Below, one piece after another: positions 46,744 to 56,195 of a stretch of DNA of 64,000 nucleotides (position 1 is the first letter of the stretch; the number at the start of each line of letters is the position of its first letter). This stretch comes from Paraglaciecola sp. MB-3u-78 (lineage in GTDB: Bacteria; Pseudomonadota; Gammaproteobacteria; Enterobacterales; Alteromonadaceae): positions 335,383 through 399,382 of the forward strand of contig NZ_PJCF01000086.1 of NCBI RefSeq assembly GCF_002835935.1, read 5' to 3'. A program made the translations under genes and the position numbers. A model generated the notes under the pieces. That model was not told where the DNA came from. It saw only the letters and a program-made list of their open reading frames with translations, and made no database searches.

Positions 46744-49650
46744 TCAGGTTAAATATTTATTCCAAATCGCTTTTACCTTTGTTTGAAGCGCAATAATCGA
46801 TGGGTTAATTGCAGCCATTGTGGCATTTTGTAAGGCTAGTCGATGGGCATAGTTTCGATATTCTAGGTATGCTTCGCTCAGAGTATCCGTTTCAGTTTTT
46901 GTCATCAGGGATAACGCTGCTAAGTCAGCTAATATTCTCACATTGTCAGGCCATTTGGCTAAGCTTGGAAAATCACTGGTGTGGGCCAGCAACATAAACT
47001 GCACAATAAACTCTATGTCTGCTATGCCGCCTGCGTCTTGCTTTAAATCAATATTTTCAGCATCTCCTTTAGCTAAGTGGGCCCGCATTTTTTCACGCAT
47101 AGACACCACTTCATTTGCCAATTCCAATAAGACTCTTGGTTTCGAAAGAACCGTTAACCGCACTGCACTAAAGCGTTCCTGCAATTCACTACAGCCCAGT
47201 ATAAACCTTGCCCTACCGAGTGCCTGATGTTCCCATGTCCAAGCATTTTCAGTTTCATAGGTAGCAAAACCATTCACATGACATACCAGTAAACCGGCAT
47301 GGCCAGAGGGGCGTAAGCGCATATCCACATCATAAAGTAACCCTAAGCCCGTTTTGATCGTGAATATATGCAAAATACGCTGGGCAAGTTTGATATAGAA
47401 AGCTGTCGCTCCAATTGGTTTTTTGCCATTGGTGAGTTGTTGCCCGTCGCAATTATGCAAAAAAACTAAATCTAAGTCTGAGCCATAACCCAACTCCCAG
47501 CCACCCAGTTTGCCAAATCCTAATACCGCAAAACCTTTGTTTTGAATGTTTTTAGGGCCTTGGGTATCACATACAGGCACACCGTGTTTAACCACCATTT
47601 GTTGCCATGCGATGTCTACCACTTGAACAATAATGGCTTCTGCTAAATACGTTAAATGGTCACTGACTTGCATCACGGGCAAGGCATTGGATATGTCAGA
47701 AGCGGCGATCTTTAATTGTTGGCTCAATTTAAACTGGCGCAAGGTTTCTATTTGTAGCTCTAAATCTTCTGGCTCGACCCTCAGTAATGCTTGGCGCAGT
47801 TCATCAGCATATTGATTAAAGGCTACTGGTTGATACAGTGAAATGGGATTGAGTAGCTCATCTAACAATAACGGAAAACGCGCAATTTGTTCCGTCACCC
47901 AAGGGCTAGCAGCACATAACTTAACTAAGTGGAATAATGCCGCTTGGTTTTCATATAATAATTGTAGATAAGCAGTACGACCCAATATGGCATGTAATAC
48001 GGTTAATACCCGTCTAAACAACTCTGCATGATCGTTAGCAGAAGAACTCAGGATATTATGAATAATCACGGGCATTAGATTATTGAGAGTGGTAAGCCCT
48101 CTTTGGCCAATTCGCTGCTTAGTTAAATCTTGTTTAAATGCGCTGACTTGTTGATGCACATCTTCGCCAATGGGTCTTTTTGTCACTAACTCTGCATCGG
48201 CTAAGTGCCAATGATTTAAAATACTTTGTGTTTCTTGAGCATTTAGTTGTAATTGCCAAAGATCTTTTGCCCCTTGTTGCTGTTCATCTGCAATATCATG
48301 TTGCAGCGCGGGATCTTCTTTGACCAGTAACGAGAATTGCTGGTGGATTAAGTCGCAGTGCTGAGCCAAATGTTGCATAAAGTCTTCATATTCAGTCATG
48401 CCTAATACATATAACAAACGTTTTTGATCAATGTGACTGTTGGGTAATACTTGTGTTTGTTTGTCGGCAAACTGCTGCAGACAATGTTCTATTTTACGCA
48501 GCCATAAATAACTGTGTTGTAAATCTTTAGCGCTTTGGGCGGGTAATATTTGTAAATTGACTAATTCAGACAGTGCTAATTGTAAGCTCTGAACTTTCAG
48601 ACTGGGCTCTCGTCCACCGTTGATCAGTTGCAAGCTTTGCACTATAAATTCTGCTTCTCTGATCCCGCCTTTGCCCAACTTAATATTGTTGGTTAGGCCA
48701 CGTCTGCGCACCTCTTGTTCAATCATTGATTTCATACTGCGCAGCGACTCAATGGCACTAAAGTCTAGATATCGACGATAAATAAAAGGTTGCAGAATAT
48801 CGGATAACTGTTTTGTGTAGGGGCAAGGTTGATTCAAGATAGATGCCTTGAGCATCGCATAACGTTCCCAATCTCGACCTTGTTCTTGGTAATAATCTTC
48901 CATCGCATCAAAATGCATCACCAGTGGTCCGCTGTCACCAAATGGCCTTAGGCGCATATCCACTCGGTATACCTGACCATCAGCAGTAATTTGATCTAAT
49001 GCAGTAATGATTTTTTGGGCCAGTTTAGTAAAAAACTGTTGGTTTTCGAGCGACTTCTTGCCGCCGCTAGTGACACCCACTGCTGGGTAGGTAAAAATCA
49101 AATCGATATCTGATGAAAAATTAAGCTCACCTCCACCCAATTTCCCCATACCCAAAATTAGCAAAGGTTGTGGACCAAACTCACCCTCTGGTAAGCCAAA
49201 TTGGGGCTGTAAAAGTTGACATAATCTGTTATTAGTTTGTGTGATTAATTGACGTGCTAGTTCTGATACTTGTGCTAACGAATCTTCAATCGATTGCATG
49301 TTGAGCAAGTCGCGCCAAGCAATTCTCAGCATATGAAAATTTCTAAATTGTCTGAGCTTTTGGTGTAAAACAGCTTCACTATCAATTTCAGCCAATTGCT
49401 GGGTAAGTTTGTGTTGATAATCTATGCGCTCAGCAAAAAGTAATTTTTCGATGAACAGTACAGCTATCCACGACGGATACTTGATACATTGCTCAGAAAT
49501 AAACTCGCTCAATGAAAAAGCCATTTTGATCTGTTCTTCAAACATTTCGAAATCAGCAGAGAACTGCTCATGGGATTGCAGTTCCTGCCATCGCTGGTTA
49601 CCAAGTTCGATTAATTCTTTGGGAAGTGGCGTAGACGGATTTTCATTCAT
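46744..49650 (-). CDS. glnE: Bifunctional glutamine synthetase adenylyltransferase/removase
   Basis: 968 aa from ATGAATGAA directly after the GIY-YIG stop. Two nucleotidyltransferase domains with the GxG-x-DxD pattern: MGKLGGGELNFSSDIDLIFT in the N-terminal removase half and FGKLGGWELGYGSDLDLVFL in the C-terminal adenylylase half, each followed by a helical GlnD/GlnE-like region. RVDMRLRPFG and DVDMRLRPSG follow the two sites. It adds and removes AMP on glutamine synthetase in response to PII. Full length. Confidence 0.97.
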   Translation of the reverse strand: MNENPSTPLPKELIELGNQRWQELQSHEQFSADFEMFEEQIKMAFSLSEFISEQCIKYPSWIAVLFIEKLLFAERIDYQHKLTQQLAEIDSEAVLHQKLRQFRNFHMLRIAWRDLLNMQSIEDSLAQVSELARQLITQTNNRLCQLLQPQFGLPEGEFGPQPLLILGMGKLGGGELNFSSDIDLIFTYPAVGVTSGGKKSLENQQFFTKLAQKIITALDQITADGQVYRVDMRLRPFGDSGPLVMHFDAMEDYYQEQGRDWERYAMLKASILNQPCPYTKQLSDILQPFIYRRYLDFSAIESLRSMKSMIEQEVRRRGLTNNIKLGKGGIREAEFIVQSLQLINGGREPSLKVQSLQLALSELVNLQILPAQSAKDLQHSYLWLRKIEHCLQQFADKQTQVLPNSHIDQKRLLYVLGMTEYEDFMQHLAQHCDLIHQQFSLLVKEDPALQHDIADEQQQGAKDLWQLQLNAQETQSILNHWHLADAELVTKRPIGEDVHQQVSAFKQDLTKQRIGQRGLTTLNNLMPVIIHNILSSSANDHAELFRRVLTVLHAILGRTAYLQLLYENQAALFHLVKLCAASPWVTEQIARFPLLLDELLNPISLYQPVAFNQYADELRQALLRVEPEDLELQIETLRQFKLSQQLKIAASDISNALPVMQVSDHLTYLAEAIIVQVVDIAWQQMVVKHGVPVCDTQGPKNIQNKGFAVLGFGKLGGWELGYGSDLDLVFLHNCDGQQLTNGKKPIGATAFYIKLAQRILHIFTIKTGLGLLYDVDMRLRPSGHAGLLVCHVNGFATYETENAWTWEHQALGRARFILGCSELQERFSAVRLTVLSKPRVLLELANEVVSMREKMRAHLAKGDAENIDLKQDAGGIADIEFIVQFMLLAHTSDFPSLAKWPDNVRILADLAALSLMTKTETDTLSEAYLEYRNYAHRLALQNATMAAINPSIIALQTKVKAIWNKYLT

Positions 49651-49651
49651 A

Positions 49652-49951
49652 TTATTTACTCTCATCCAGCAGCGTATTTTGTATGGGTGCATCACAAAGG
49701 CAGTTGTTGACCAATTTTACTTTGTTAGCTTTATTTAATTTTTTAATCCATATTTCCAATTTTAATGCCTCGGAATGGCTATCGACCTTACAACGAAACT
49801 TGAGTCTCAGTGGGCCCTTGCCTTTTAAGGCTTTGGCACATTTAGGTCCGCTGGACTGATGTTCCGCAAATCGTCGTTCAATGTTGGTGCAAATGCCAGT
49901 GTAATATTGGTTTAATTTGTTTTCGACAATGTAGATGTACCATGGAGTCAC
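49652..49951 (-). CDS. GIY-YIG nuclease-superfamily protein
   Basis: 99 aa with a GTG start. The motif is WYIYIVENKLNQYYTGICTN (here the GIY position is YIY and the YIG position is YTG), followed by IERRFAEHQ and KLEIWIKKLNK. It is of the UPF0213/YhbQ-like small type. Its stop is 2 bp before glnE's start, so it is transcribed with glnE. Role unknown; DNA-repair-related functions are suggested for the family. Confidence 0.85.
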   Translation of the reverse strand: MTPWYIYIVENKLNQYYTGICTNIERRFAEHQSSGPKCAKALKGKGPLRLKFRCKVDSHSEALKLEIWIKKLNKANKVKLVNNCLCDAPIQNTLLDESK

Positions 49952-50826
49952 TGTTGTACCCTTGGGTTTTTTGGTTTTAGTGGATTGTACATGATAGGAA
50001 TGTTTGGGGTTTAATTGTATTTTTGCCTAGCGGGCAGTCGCATGCTTGACCATTAATTATCTGGTGAATCTAGTAGTGCAATTTGCAGGACGTAAATTGA
50101 GTTTGCCAAGGCCGGGATCGTATGTAAGCGACCTGCTAAATTTGCTGGATAATTGGATGAATAACATAGTCTGGTGAGTGGTCTTTTTTGTTTGCTTTTT
50201 AGGGCTGCAGCCAAAAAGTAAATCGCACAGAAGGGATTCTGTGAGAAAACTGTAGGGATGCAGTGCCCGCTAGGGCATGAAAAGCTGAAGATCGCACCTA
50301 GGGTGATAACACGAGCAAAAAACTCAATTGGCTGTCCTGTGTCATCTTCCTTAAAATTACAACATAAAATAAATCAACAGCTGACCCTGAGGGATCCAAA
50401 AGGCATACCCAAGTTCGTCAACCAAAGTTTCACGGACTAGATACTGCAAAGATAACCCCTTATCAGCGAGGTGAACCCCATTCGATTTGAAATGAGGTTT
50501 GGCAAATGGGCTGAGAAGTGTTAAAAATAGAATAAATGGGCAAACATATAGATTTGGAAATCGTGGTTCCTCGGACGATAAAGACCACAGGTTAGGCTGG
50601 TTACTCGTTACTCGTTATTCGTGGAATAGCACTTATATTCCTCCTTATATTATGTCGCTCAGCCGGCATAATTGGATCCTATTGTCATTATTGTCGCAGT
50701 TTAGTGAGTGGATGTGGATGTTAAAAATTCGAAGAGGTAAAAAATGAATGAACATGACCCCTTCACTTACCCTACCAAAACGCTATTATCTCGATTGACT
50801 ATCCACCTCAAGCCAAGTATCAACAA
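49952..50826. other. Gene-free 875-bp gap with repeat scraps
   Basis: No convincing gene. GCTGCAGCCAAAAAGTAA at 50204-50221 matches the GCTGCAGCC-A-run-GTAA stretch at 62071. TTACTCG is repeated three times with one change (50601-50621). Upstream of the BvgS-like gene, the reading frame continues open from a TGA at about 50750 (AIISIDYPPQAKYQQMYGQY), so its 5' end is unclear. Confidence 0.3.
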
Positions 50827-53760
50827 ATGTATGGTCAATATATAATGATGAGCATATTTGAACTCAAGCTTTTAGGCTACTCAAAAATTAAGGACCTAAT
50901 TCTGGCGTTTATCAAACCGACTACGCTTATTTTGTTTTTTTTGTCTTTGTTATACATTTTTGGCCTAACAGGCGGGAGCACGGCACTGGCAGAAGAGCTT
51001 TCTAAGCCACAAACCCTAAAAATCGCTTACCTGCCAAATAATCAGCCATTCTCCTCGATGTTACCCAGCGGTAAACCCATTGGCTTGTATATCGATATAT
51101 GGCGTTTATGGTCAGAAACCACGGGTATTCCGGTCACCTTTGTGAGTGCAAACAGCTTTACTGAAAACATCGCTAATTTAAAGTCCGGAAAAGTAGATTT
51201 CCTGTTGGGCCTTTTTATTAATGATGAAAGAGCCGAATGGGCAGATTTTTCCTTGCCTATTCACAAGGTAGATACCGGTTTACTTTTTCATGGCGAAGTG
51301 ATGAAGCCTAGAAAGCTCCGGGATTTGGCCAATAAACGGATTGCAGTTCAAGAAAGTTTTTTTCAAGAAGGTTATTTGAAAAAGAACTATCCCGAATTAG
51401 ACATAATTGCATTTGACAACATTGCTGATTCGATTGATGCTTTGTTAAATAAAGATATTGATATCATCTTTCACGAAATTCCTGCAATGAATGCACTCCT
51501 TGGCCGAAAGGGACTAACAGGAGCGTTCACCTTAAGCGACGAGATACTCCTGAGTAACACCGTTCACGCTATGGTTGTCAAGGGCCGTTCTGGATTGCTA
51601 AAAAAAATCAACGAGGGTATCCAGGCTATCCCGATTTCAAAACTAATCGAATTAGAGACACGATGGTTGCGAAGTAAAACCCCTTTTTTCCAGCAAAAAC
51701 AGTTATTGAATGTCCCCTCATTGAGCAGTAAAGAAGTGGACTGGTTACGTCTGCATCAGAGTTTTAGTTTGGGGATATCGCCTCTGTTAGCCCCCTTTGA
51801 GACCTTAAGTGAAGATGGAGATTACGCGGGTATTAGTGCCGATTATATTGGGATCTTAAAACAAAAACTGGCACTTGATATGACACCGACACTAGGTTTG
51901 TCTTGGACACAGATAATAGAGCAAGTCAAAATCGGAAAAATTGACATCTTACCCTCGGTGGTTAAAACCCCAGAACGCAGCAAGTTTATGGTTTTCACCA
52001 AACCCTACATTACCTTGCCTCTGGTTGTTGCAACCCATAGAAACTCAGAGTTTTTGACCGATTTGGACGATCTTAAAGGCAAGGTGGTAGGTGTTGAAAA
52101 AAGCACACCCGCGAAAAGCTTGCTGCATGAAAACCACCCAGGGCTCCGGCTTCTTGAGGTTGATGATGCCAAGCATGGTATGTTGTTGCTGCAGCAGCGG
52201 AAAATAGATGCTTTTATTCACAATTTGGGGGTAATTCAATACCTACTAAATACGGATGATTTTGAGAATGTAATAGTGGCATTATATACCCCCTACGAGC
52301 TGGAAATAGCCATTGGGGTGCGCAAAGGGCTCGAACCTTTAGTGCCGATACTGGAGAAAGCGCTAAAAACGATTAGCGCTAAACAACGTAACTCAATCGC
52401 CAATAACTGGCTGGCGATCCAAGTTAAGGTTGGCTCTGATGTTAGCACATTTCTGCTCTACACAGCGCCTGTTCTATCCATTTTCATCCTGATCATATGG
52501 GTATTTAATCGCGCTAACAGACGGCTGCAATTTGAAATAAAACACCGCGTCCAGGTTGAATATTCGCTTGGAATAGCCAAAGACAGGGCTGAAAGTGCCA
52601 ATAAGGCTAAGGATGAATTTTTAGCCAATATGAGCCATGAAATTAGAACACCGATGAATGCAGTGCTAGGCATGTCTTACATGTTAGGTGAGTCGGGATT
52701 GACAGAGGCACAAATGGAACTTAATCGAACCTTGAGCAGTTCCGCCTCGTCCTTATTAGTGATAATCAACGACATTTTAGATTTATCCAAAATCGAAGCG
52801 GGTAAAATTGAGTTCGAGTCCATTCCCTTCAATTTGACAGAGGTCTTCAAAAACATCGAGGCACAGATCCAGTTCCTACTAAAAGATGGATTGGTTGTAC
52901 TGAATATTGACATTGACTCAGATATCCCAAATAGATTAATCGGCGACCCTCTTAGGGTTGGACAAGTCCTGCTAAATCTGGCCAATAATGCGGCGAAATT
53001 CACCCATCAAGGCAGTGTTGCAATCAGCGCTAAACTGCTTAGCAAAGTGACTCAACGGCTGACAATTGAGGTTAAGGTGAGTGATACCGGTATAGGAATG
53101 ACCCTTGAACAGCAAACAAACTTGTTCAAAACATACAATCAGGCTGACTCCTCTACCACCCGTAATTACGGTGGAACAGGCTTAGGTTTATCTATTAGTA
53201 AAAAATTGTGTGAGTTAATGGGGGGGGGGATCTCGGTAAAAAGTGAGCAAGGCGTCGGCAGTCATTTTTCTTTCGTGCTGCCGCTCAAGTATCAGCTCGA
53301 AGATGAAAAAATTGATAGTTCGACCGAAAATAATATGTTGCCAGAGGCTTCGCTTTTAGTTCTACAGGGCAAGCAGGTGTTACTGGTTGATGACAATATA
53401 ATCAACCTGACTATTGCTGAGGTAATGTTAAACCATGCAGGGATAGCTGTCGTCACCGCTGAAGATGGGCAGCAGGCGATAGATGCCGTTAAGCAAAACA
53501 GTTTTGACGCAATCCTTATGGATATTCAAATGCCCGTGATGGACGGTTACGAGGCAACTAAATATATCAGGACCCAGTTAGAGCTCACCCGTATCCCAAT
53601 CATAGCAGTGTCAGCAAACGTGATGCCTTCCGATGTACAGAAATCGCTCGATATAGGAATGAACGCCCATATAGGTAAGCCGCTTAATCTGGATGTCTTA
53701 CTTAAAACCCTTGTTGAGCAGATAGACTTTCCCAAAGGGCGAGCTTTAAAGCGGCTTTAA
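50827..53760 (+). CDS. BvgS-like hybrid sensor kinase with two periplasmic solute-binding domains
   Basis: 977 aa. A signal-anchor helix (about residues 32-55), two SBP_bac_3 domains in tandem (about 62-285 and 300-535), a second membrane helix (about 545-562), then HisKA with His604 in NMSHEIRTPMNAV, an ATPase domain (DTGIGMTLEQQTNLFKTYN) and one receiver domain with Asp899 in LMDIQMPVMDG. There is no PAS or Hpt domain. The Venus-flytrap pair should sense a small periplasmic ligand. The G2 box LMGGGI contains a run of 10 G. No response regulator or Hpt gene is adjacent. The start is uncertain. Confidence 0.92.
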   Translation: MYGQYIMMSIFELKLLGYSKIKDLILAFIKPTTLILFFLSLLYIFGLTGGSTALAEELSKPQTLKIAYLPNNQPFSSMLPSGKPIGLYIDIWRLWSETTGIPVTFVSANSFTENIANLKSGKVDFLLGLFINDERAEWADFSLPIHKVDTGLLFHGEVMKPRKLRDLANKRIAVQESFFQEGYLKKNYPELDIIAFDNIADSIDALLNKDIDIIFHEIPAMNALLGRKGLTGAFTLSDEILLSNTVHAMVVKGRSGLLKKINEGIQAIPISKLIELETRWLRSKTPFFQQKQLLNVPSLSSKEVDWLRLHQSFSLGISPLLAPFETLSEDGDYAGISADYIGILKQKLALDMTPTLGLSWTQIIEQVKIGKIDILPSVVKTPERSKFMVFTKPYITLPLVVATHRNSEFLTDLDDLKGKVVGVEKSTPAKSLLHENHPGLRLLEVDDAKHGMLLLQQRKIDAFIHNLGVIQYLLNTDDFENVIVALYTPYELEIAIGVRKGLEPLVPILEKALKTISAKQRNSIANNWLAIQVKVGSDVSTFLLYTAPVLSIFILIIWVFNRANRRLQFEIKHRVQVEYSLGIAKDRAESANKAKDEFLANMSHEIRTPMNAVLGMSYMLGESGLTEAQMELNRTLSSSASSLLVIINDILDLSKIEAGKIEFESIPFNLTEVFKNIEAQIQFLLKDGLVVLNIDIDSDIPNRLIGDPLRVGQVLLNLANNAAKFTHQGSVAISAKLLSKVTQRLTIEVKVSDTGIGMTLEQQTNLFKTYNQADSSTTRNYGGTGLGLSISKKLCELMGGGISVKSEQGVGSHFSFVLPLKYQLEDEKIDSSTENNMLPEASLLVLQGKQVLLVDDNIINLTIAEVMLNHAGIAVVTAEDGQQAIDAVKQNSFDAILMDIQMPVMDGYEATKYIRTQLELTRIPIIAVSANVMPSDVQKSLDIGMNAHIGKPLNLDVLLKTLVEQIDFPKGRALKRL

Positions 53761-53923
53761 ATCTCAATTAGAGGGTAATTACTTATGGCGATTAGTATAA
53801 GTTCACTAACCTTCAATCTCACAATATACTCGGTAACAGGTTTTAATTAGAATACATATTTGAGTGTACAACCGTACGCTCAAATTATATAATTCGGTCC
53901 TATTTTTCACCGCGACTCAATGA

Positions 53924-54565
53924 ATGAATTACTCTAACACTATCCAAAAAACCTATTCGCCCATCGAAGAACAGTTAAATGTCATAAGCCATTGTGTTGG
54001 GATGATTGCTGCAACCGTAGGCTTGACCTTTTTATTGATGAGAGTCGAGGGTATATATGGGCTATTTGCTTGTTTAGTCTATGGCCTGTCGATGATCTTG
54101 ATGTTTCTATCATCAACACTTTACCATTGGACCCAAAGTGCTGATCTAAAAGCCTTGCTAAAGGTGGTAGACCACAGTGCCATTTATTTATTGATAGCCG
54201 GTACTTACACGCCATTTATGGTTTTGGCCATTGGTGGTTGGGTAGGACTGTCTGGGATGATCATAGTCTGGTCGATTGCATTGGTAGGCATTACTTGTAA
54301 AATTTTCGCCAATCAGCGGTTTCCAAAATTATCGGTTATTACCTATTTATTAATGGGATGGATAGCCATCTTCTTTATCTATCCCTTGTACCATGCGTTA
54401 TCCACCGAAGGTTTATGGTTATTAGTTGCTGGCGGCCTCTGTTACACGGTTGGTGTGCTGTTTTACGTGGCTAAAAAAATCCAGTTTACACATGCAACTT
54501 GGCATGTGTTTGTTGTTGCTGGGTGTATGTGTCATTTCTTTTCTATCTATTATTATGTCATTTGA
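53924..54565 (+). CDS. Hemolysin III family (PAQR/TrhA-like) membrane protein
   Basis: 213 aa with seven transmembrane helices. The family signature is visible: SPIEEQLNVISHCVG, SSTLYHWTQS, VDHSAIYLLIAGTYTPF (metal-ligand His) and a C-terminal HATWHVFVVAGCMCHFF with further His ligands. Related to the PAQR fold; proposed role in membrane energetics. Single gene. Confidence 0.92.
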   Translation: MNYSNTIQKTYSPIEEQLNVISHCVGMIAATVGLTFLLMRVEGIYGLFACLVYGLSMILMFLSSTLYHWTQSADLKALLKVVDHSAIYLLIAGTYTPFMVLAIGGWVGLSGMIIVWSIALVGITCKIFANQRFPKLSVITYLLMGWIAIFFIYPLYHALSTEGLWLLVAGGLCYTVGVLFYVAKKIQFTHATWHVFVVAGCMCHFFSIYYYVI

Positions 54566-54712
54566 CAGGCTTTAGTCAGAATAAGGTCAACCTTTGACAC
54601 TCATACTCTATTTAAAGGTAATTGCGGTATTTGATTGCTATGCCTTAGGCAGATAGCTTAAGCTAGAGGTAGAAATTTTCCTTTATTTTTGCGGATCAAG
54701 CGGGTTTTTATT

Positions 54713-55753
54713 ATGTATGAAAATTATTACGGGCTGACCTCTAAGCCTTTTCAACTGACACCCGATCCTAGCTTCTTTTATGGCAGTAAATGGCATAAGC
54801 GTGCTATGTCTTATTTGCAATATGGGTTATCTCAAGCTGAAGGTTTTATCGTCATCACTGGCGATATTGGCACCGGTAAAACGACCATCGCAAACAGTTT
54901 ATTAGATAACATGCAACAAGATATTGTTGCAGCACAAATTGTCACGCCAAAATTATCACCAGATGAATTGGTGAAAATGGTTGCCAACAAATTCAATGTG
55001 CCAGTTAAAGGCAGTACTAAGTCTGACATTTTGAATGATCTTGAAGCATTTTTAATGAATTTGCATAAACAAGGCAAACGAGCATTGTTATTGGTTGATG
55101 AAGCACAAAACTTACCTTTAGAAACTATTGAAGAATTACGGATGTTGTCTAACTTCCAAGCTGCGGGTAAACCATTGTTACAAAGCTTCTTGCTTGGACA
55201 AGAAGAGTTACAACCTATACTACGTGCGCCTAACATGGAGCAGTTTAGACAACGTATTGTGGCGTCATGCCATTTAGTGCCTTTAACCGATATTGAGTGC
55301 CAGGCGTATATCGAGTATCGAATGCAACACGCAGGTTGGGATGGTCGGGCGTTGTTTTCAGCCGGCGCATATACCCAAATTTTCCAATTTACTCATGGTA
55401 TTCCAAGAAAAATCAATACTTTGATGGACAGGATCTTGCTTTTTGGTTTTCTTGAGGAGCTAGAAACCTTAGACGAAGAAGCGGTTGAAAACGTGATAAA
55501 AGAAGTGTCAGAAGAGATGTTTCTGCCAGAACAACCAACTCCAACTCCAACTCAAGCAAAGCCTAGAGGTATTCTAGATGAGGTTACCGAAGACGGGCAA
55601 GTTAAAGACGTAGAGTATTATAAAACCATGCTCACTGAATTAGTTGACGCTCTGGATAACGCTCTTAGTCAAAAAATTAAGCTCACACGTTATATCGATC
55701 GTTTATTACAAAAAAAATATAAAACTTACGTGCGTTTGAAGTCCGATGATTAG
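54713..55753 (+). CDS. ExeA/XrtA-associated-type AAA ATPase
   Basis: 346 aa from MYENYYGLTSKPFQLTPDP; the frame extends eight codons upstream. Walker A is GDIGTGKTTIANSL, Walker B is ALLLVDEAQNLP, with LLGQEELQPILRAP sensor-like segment. The beginning and Walker region are of the type found beside exosortase/EPS genes and in ExeA/MshM proteins. No exosortase, EPS or secretion genes are nearby, so it is an orphan here. The last ~60 residues form a coiled coil. Confidence 0.8.
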   Translation: MYENYYGLTSKPFQLTPDPSFFYGSKWHKRAMSYLQYGLSQAEGFIVITGDIGTGKTTIANSLLDNMQQDIVAAQIVTPKLSPDELVKMVANKFNVPVKGSTKSDILNDLEAFLMNLHKQGKRALLLVDEAQNLPLETIEELRMLSNFQAAGKPLLQSFLLGQEELQPILRAPNMEQFRQRIVASCHLVPLTDIECQAYIEYRMQHAGWDGRALFSAGAYTQIFQFTHGIPRKINTLMDRILLFGFLEELETLDEEAVENVIKEVSEEMFLPEQPTPTPTQAKPRGILDEVTEDGQVKDVEYYKTMLTELVDALDNALSQKIKLTRYIDRLLQKKYKTYVRLKSDD

Positions 55754-55880
55754 CGTAAATGTCTTTATAACATTCAAAAATAAAATTAATTGCAAATTAA
55801 GTTAAGTTTTTGTTAAAAAAGCCGATGAATTTATTGAACTTAAAGGATAAGATATCATCCGAAGGTTATATCGTACAAAA

Positions 55881-55910
55881 AAACATACAAAAACATACAA
55901 AAACATACAA
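55881..55910. repeat. 10-bp tandem repeat, three copies
   Basis: AAACATACAA is repeated exactly three times in the leader of the small membrane-protein gene, about 45 bp before its start. Slippage could vary the copy number. Confidence 0.75.
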
Positions 55911-55952
55911 TAAAGTTAACCTTTTCTGTAATTATTCTATTTGGGGTGTTTA

Positions 55953-56126
55953 ATGAAACGTCTAATTGGTGAAAGAAGGCAAACATCTGGAATGTTTGCT
56001 GGAGGACCAGTTTTCAAGGAACGACGTAAAGCTTATTATCACGGAAAGTATAGCAAAAGAATGTTATTTCTTTTGATATTGGTTAGTAGTGTCGTCTTTA
56101 TTGTTGTCAGGCAGGCGTTTATCTAA
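55953..56126 (+). CDS. Small single-helix membrane protein
   Basis: 57 aa from an ATG behind TTGGGG. A basic N-terminal half (KRLIGERRQ, then FKERRKAYYHGKYSKR) precedes one transmembrane helix (MLFLLILVSSVVFIVV). I do not recognise the family. It is supported by its own leader and by a strong terminator 15 bp after its stop. Confidence 0.5.
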   Translation: MKRLIGERRQTSGMFAGGPVFKERRKAYYHGKYSKRMLFLLILVSSVVFIVVRQAFI

Positions 56127-56140
56127 TAAGCAAAAAAAAT

Positions 56141-56173
56141 GCTAGCTATTATTTAGGTTAAATAATAGCTAGC
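56141..56173. terminator. Bidirectional intrinsic terminator
   Basis: GCTAGCTATTATTTA and its exact complement form a 15-bp perfect stem with the 3-base loop GGT. An A-run precedes and a T-run follows, so it can stop both the small plus-strand gene and the minus-strand LysR gene. Confidence 0.9.
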
Positions 56174-56195
56174 GTTTTTTTTGTTTAATACTAAA

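Noticed and set aside
50258..50747. Two short plus-strand frames in the gap before the BvgS-like gene
   Set aside because: No family resemblance, no ribosome-binding sites, and they overlap repeat-like sequence.
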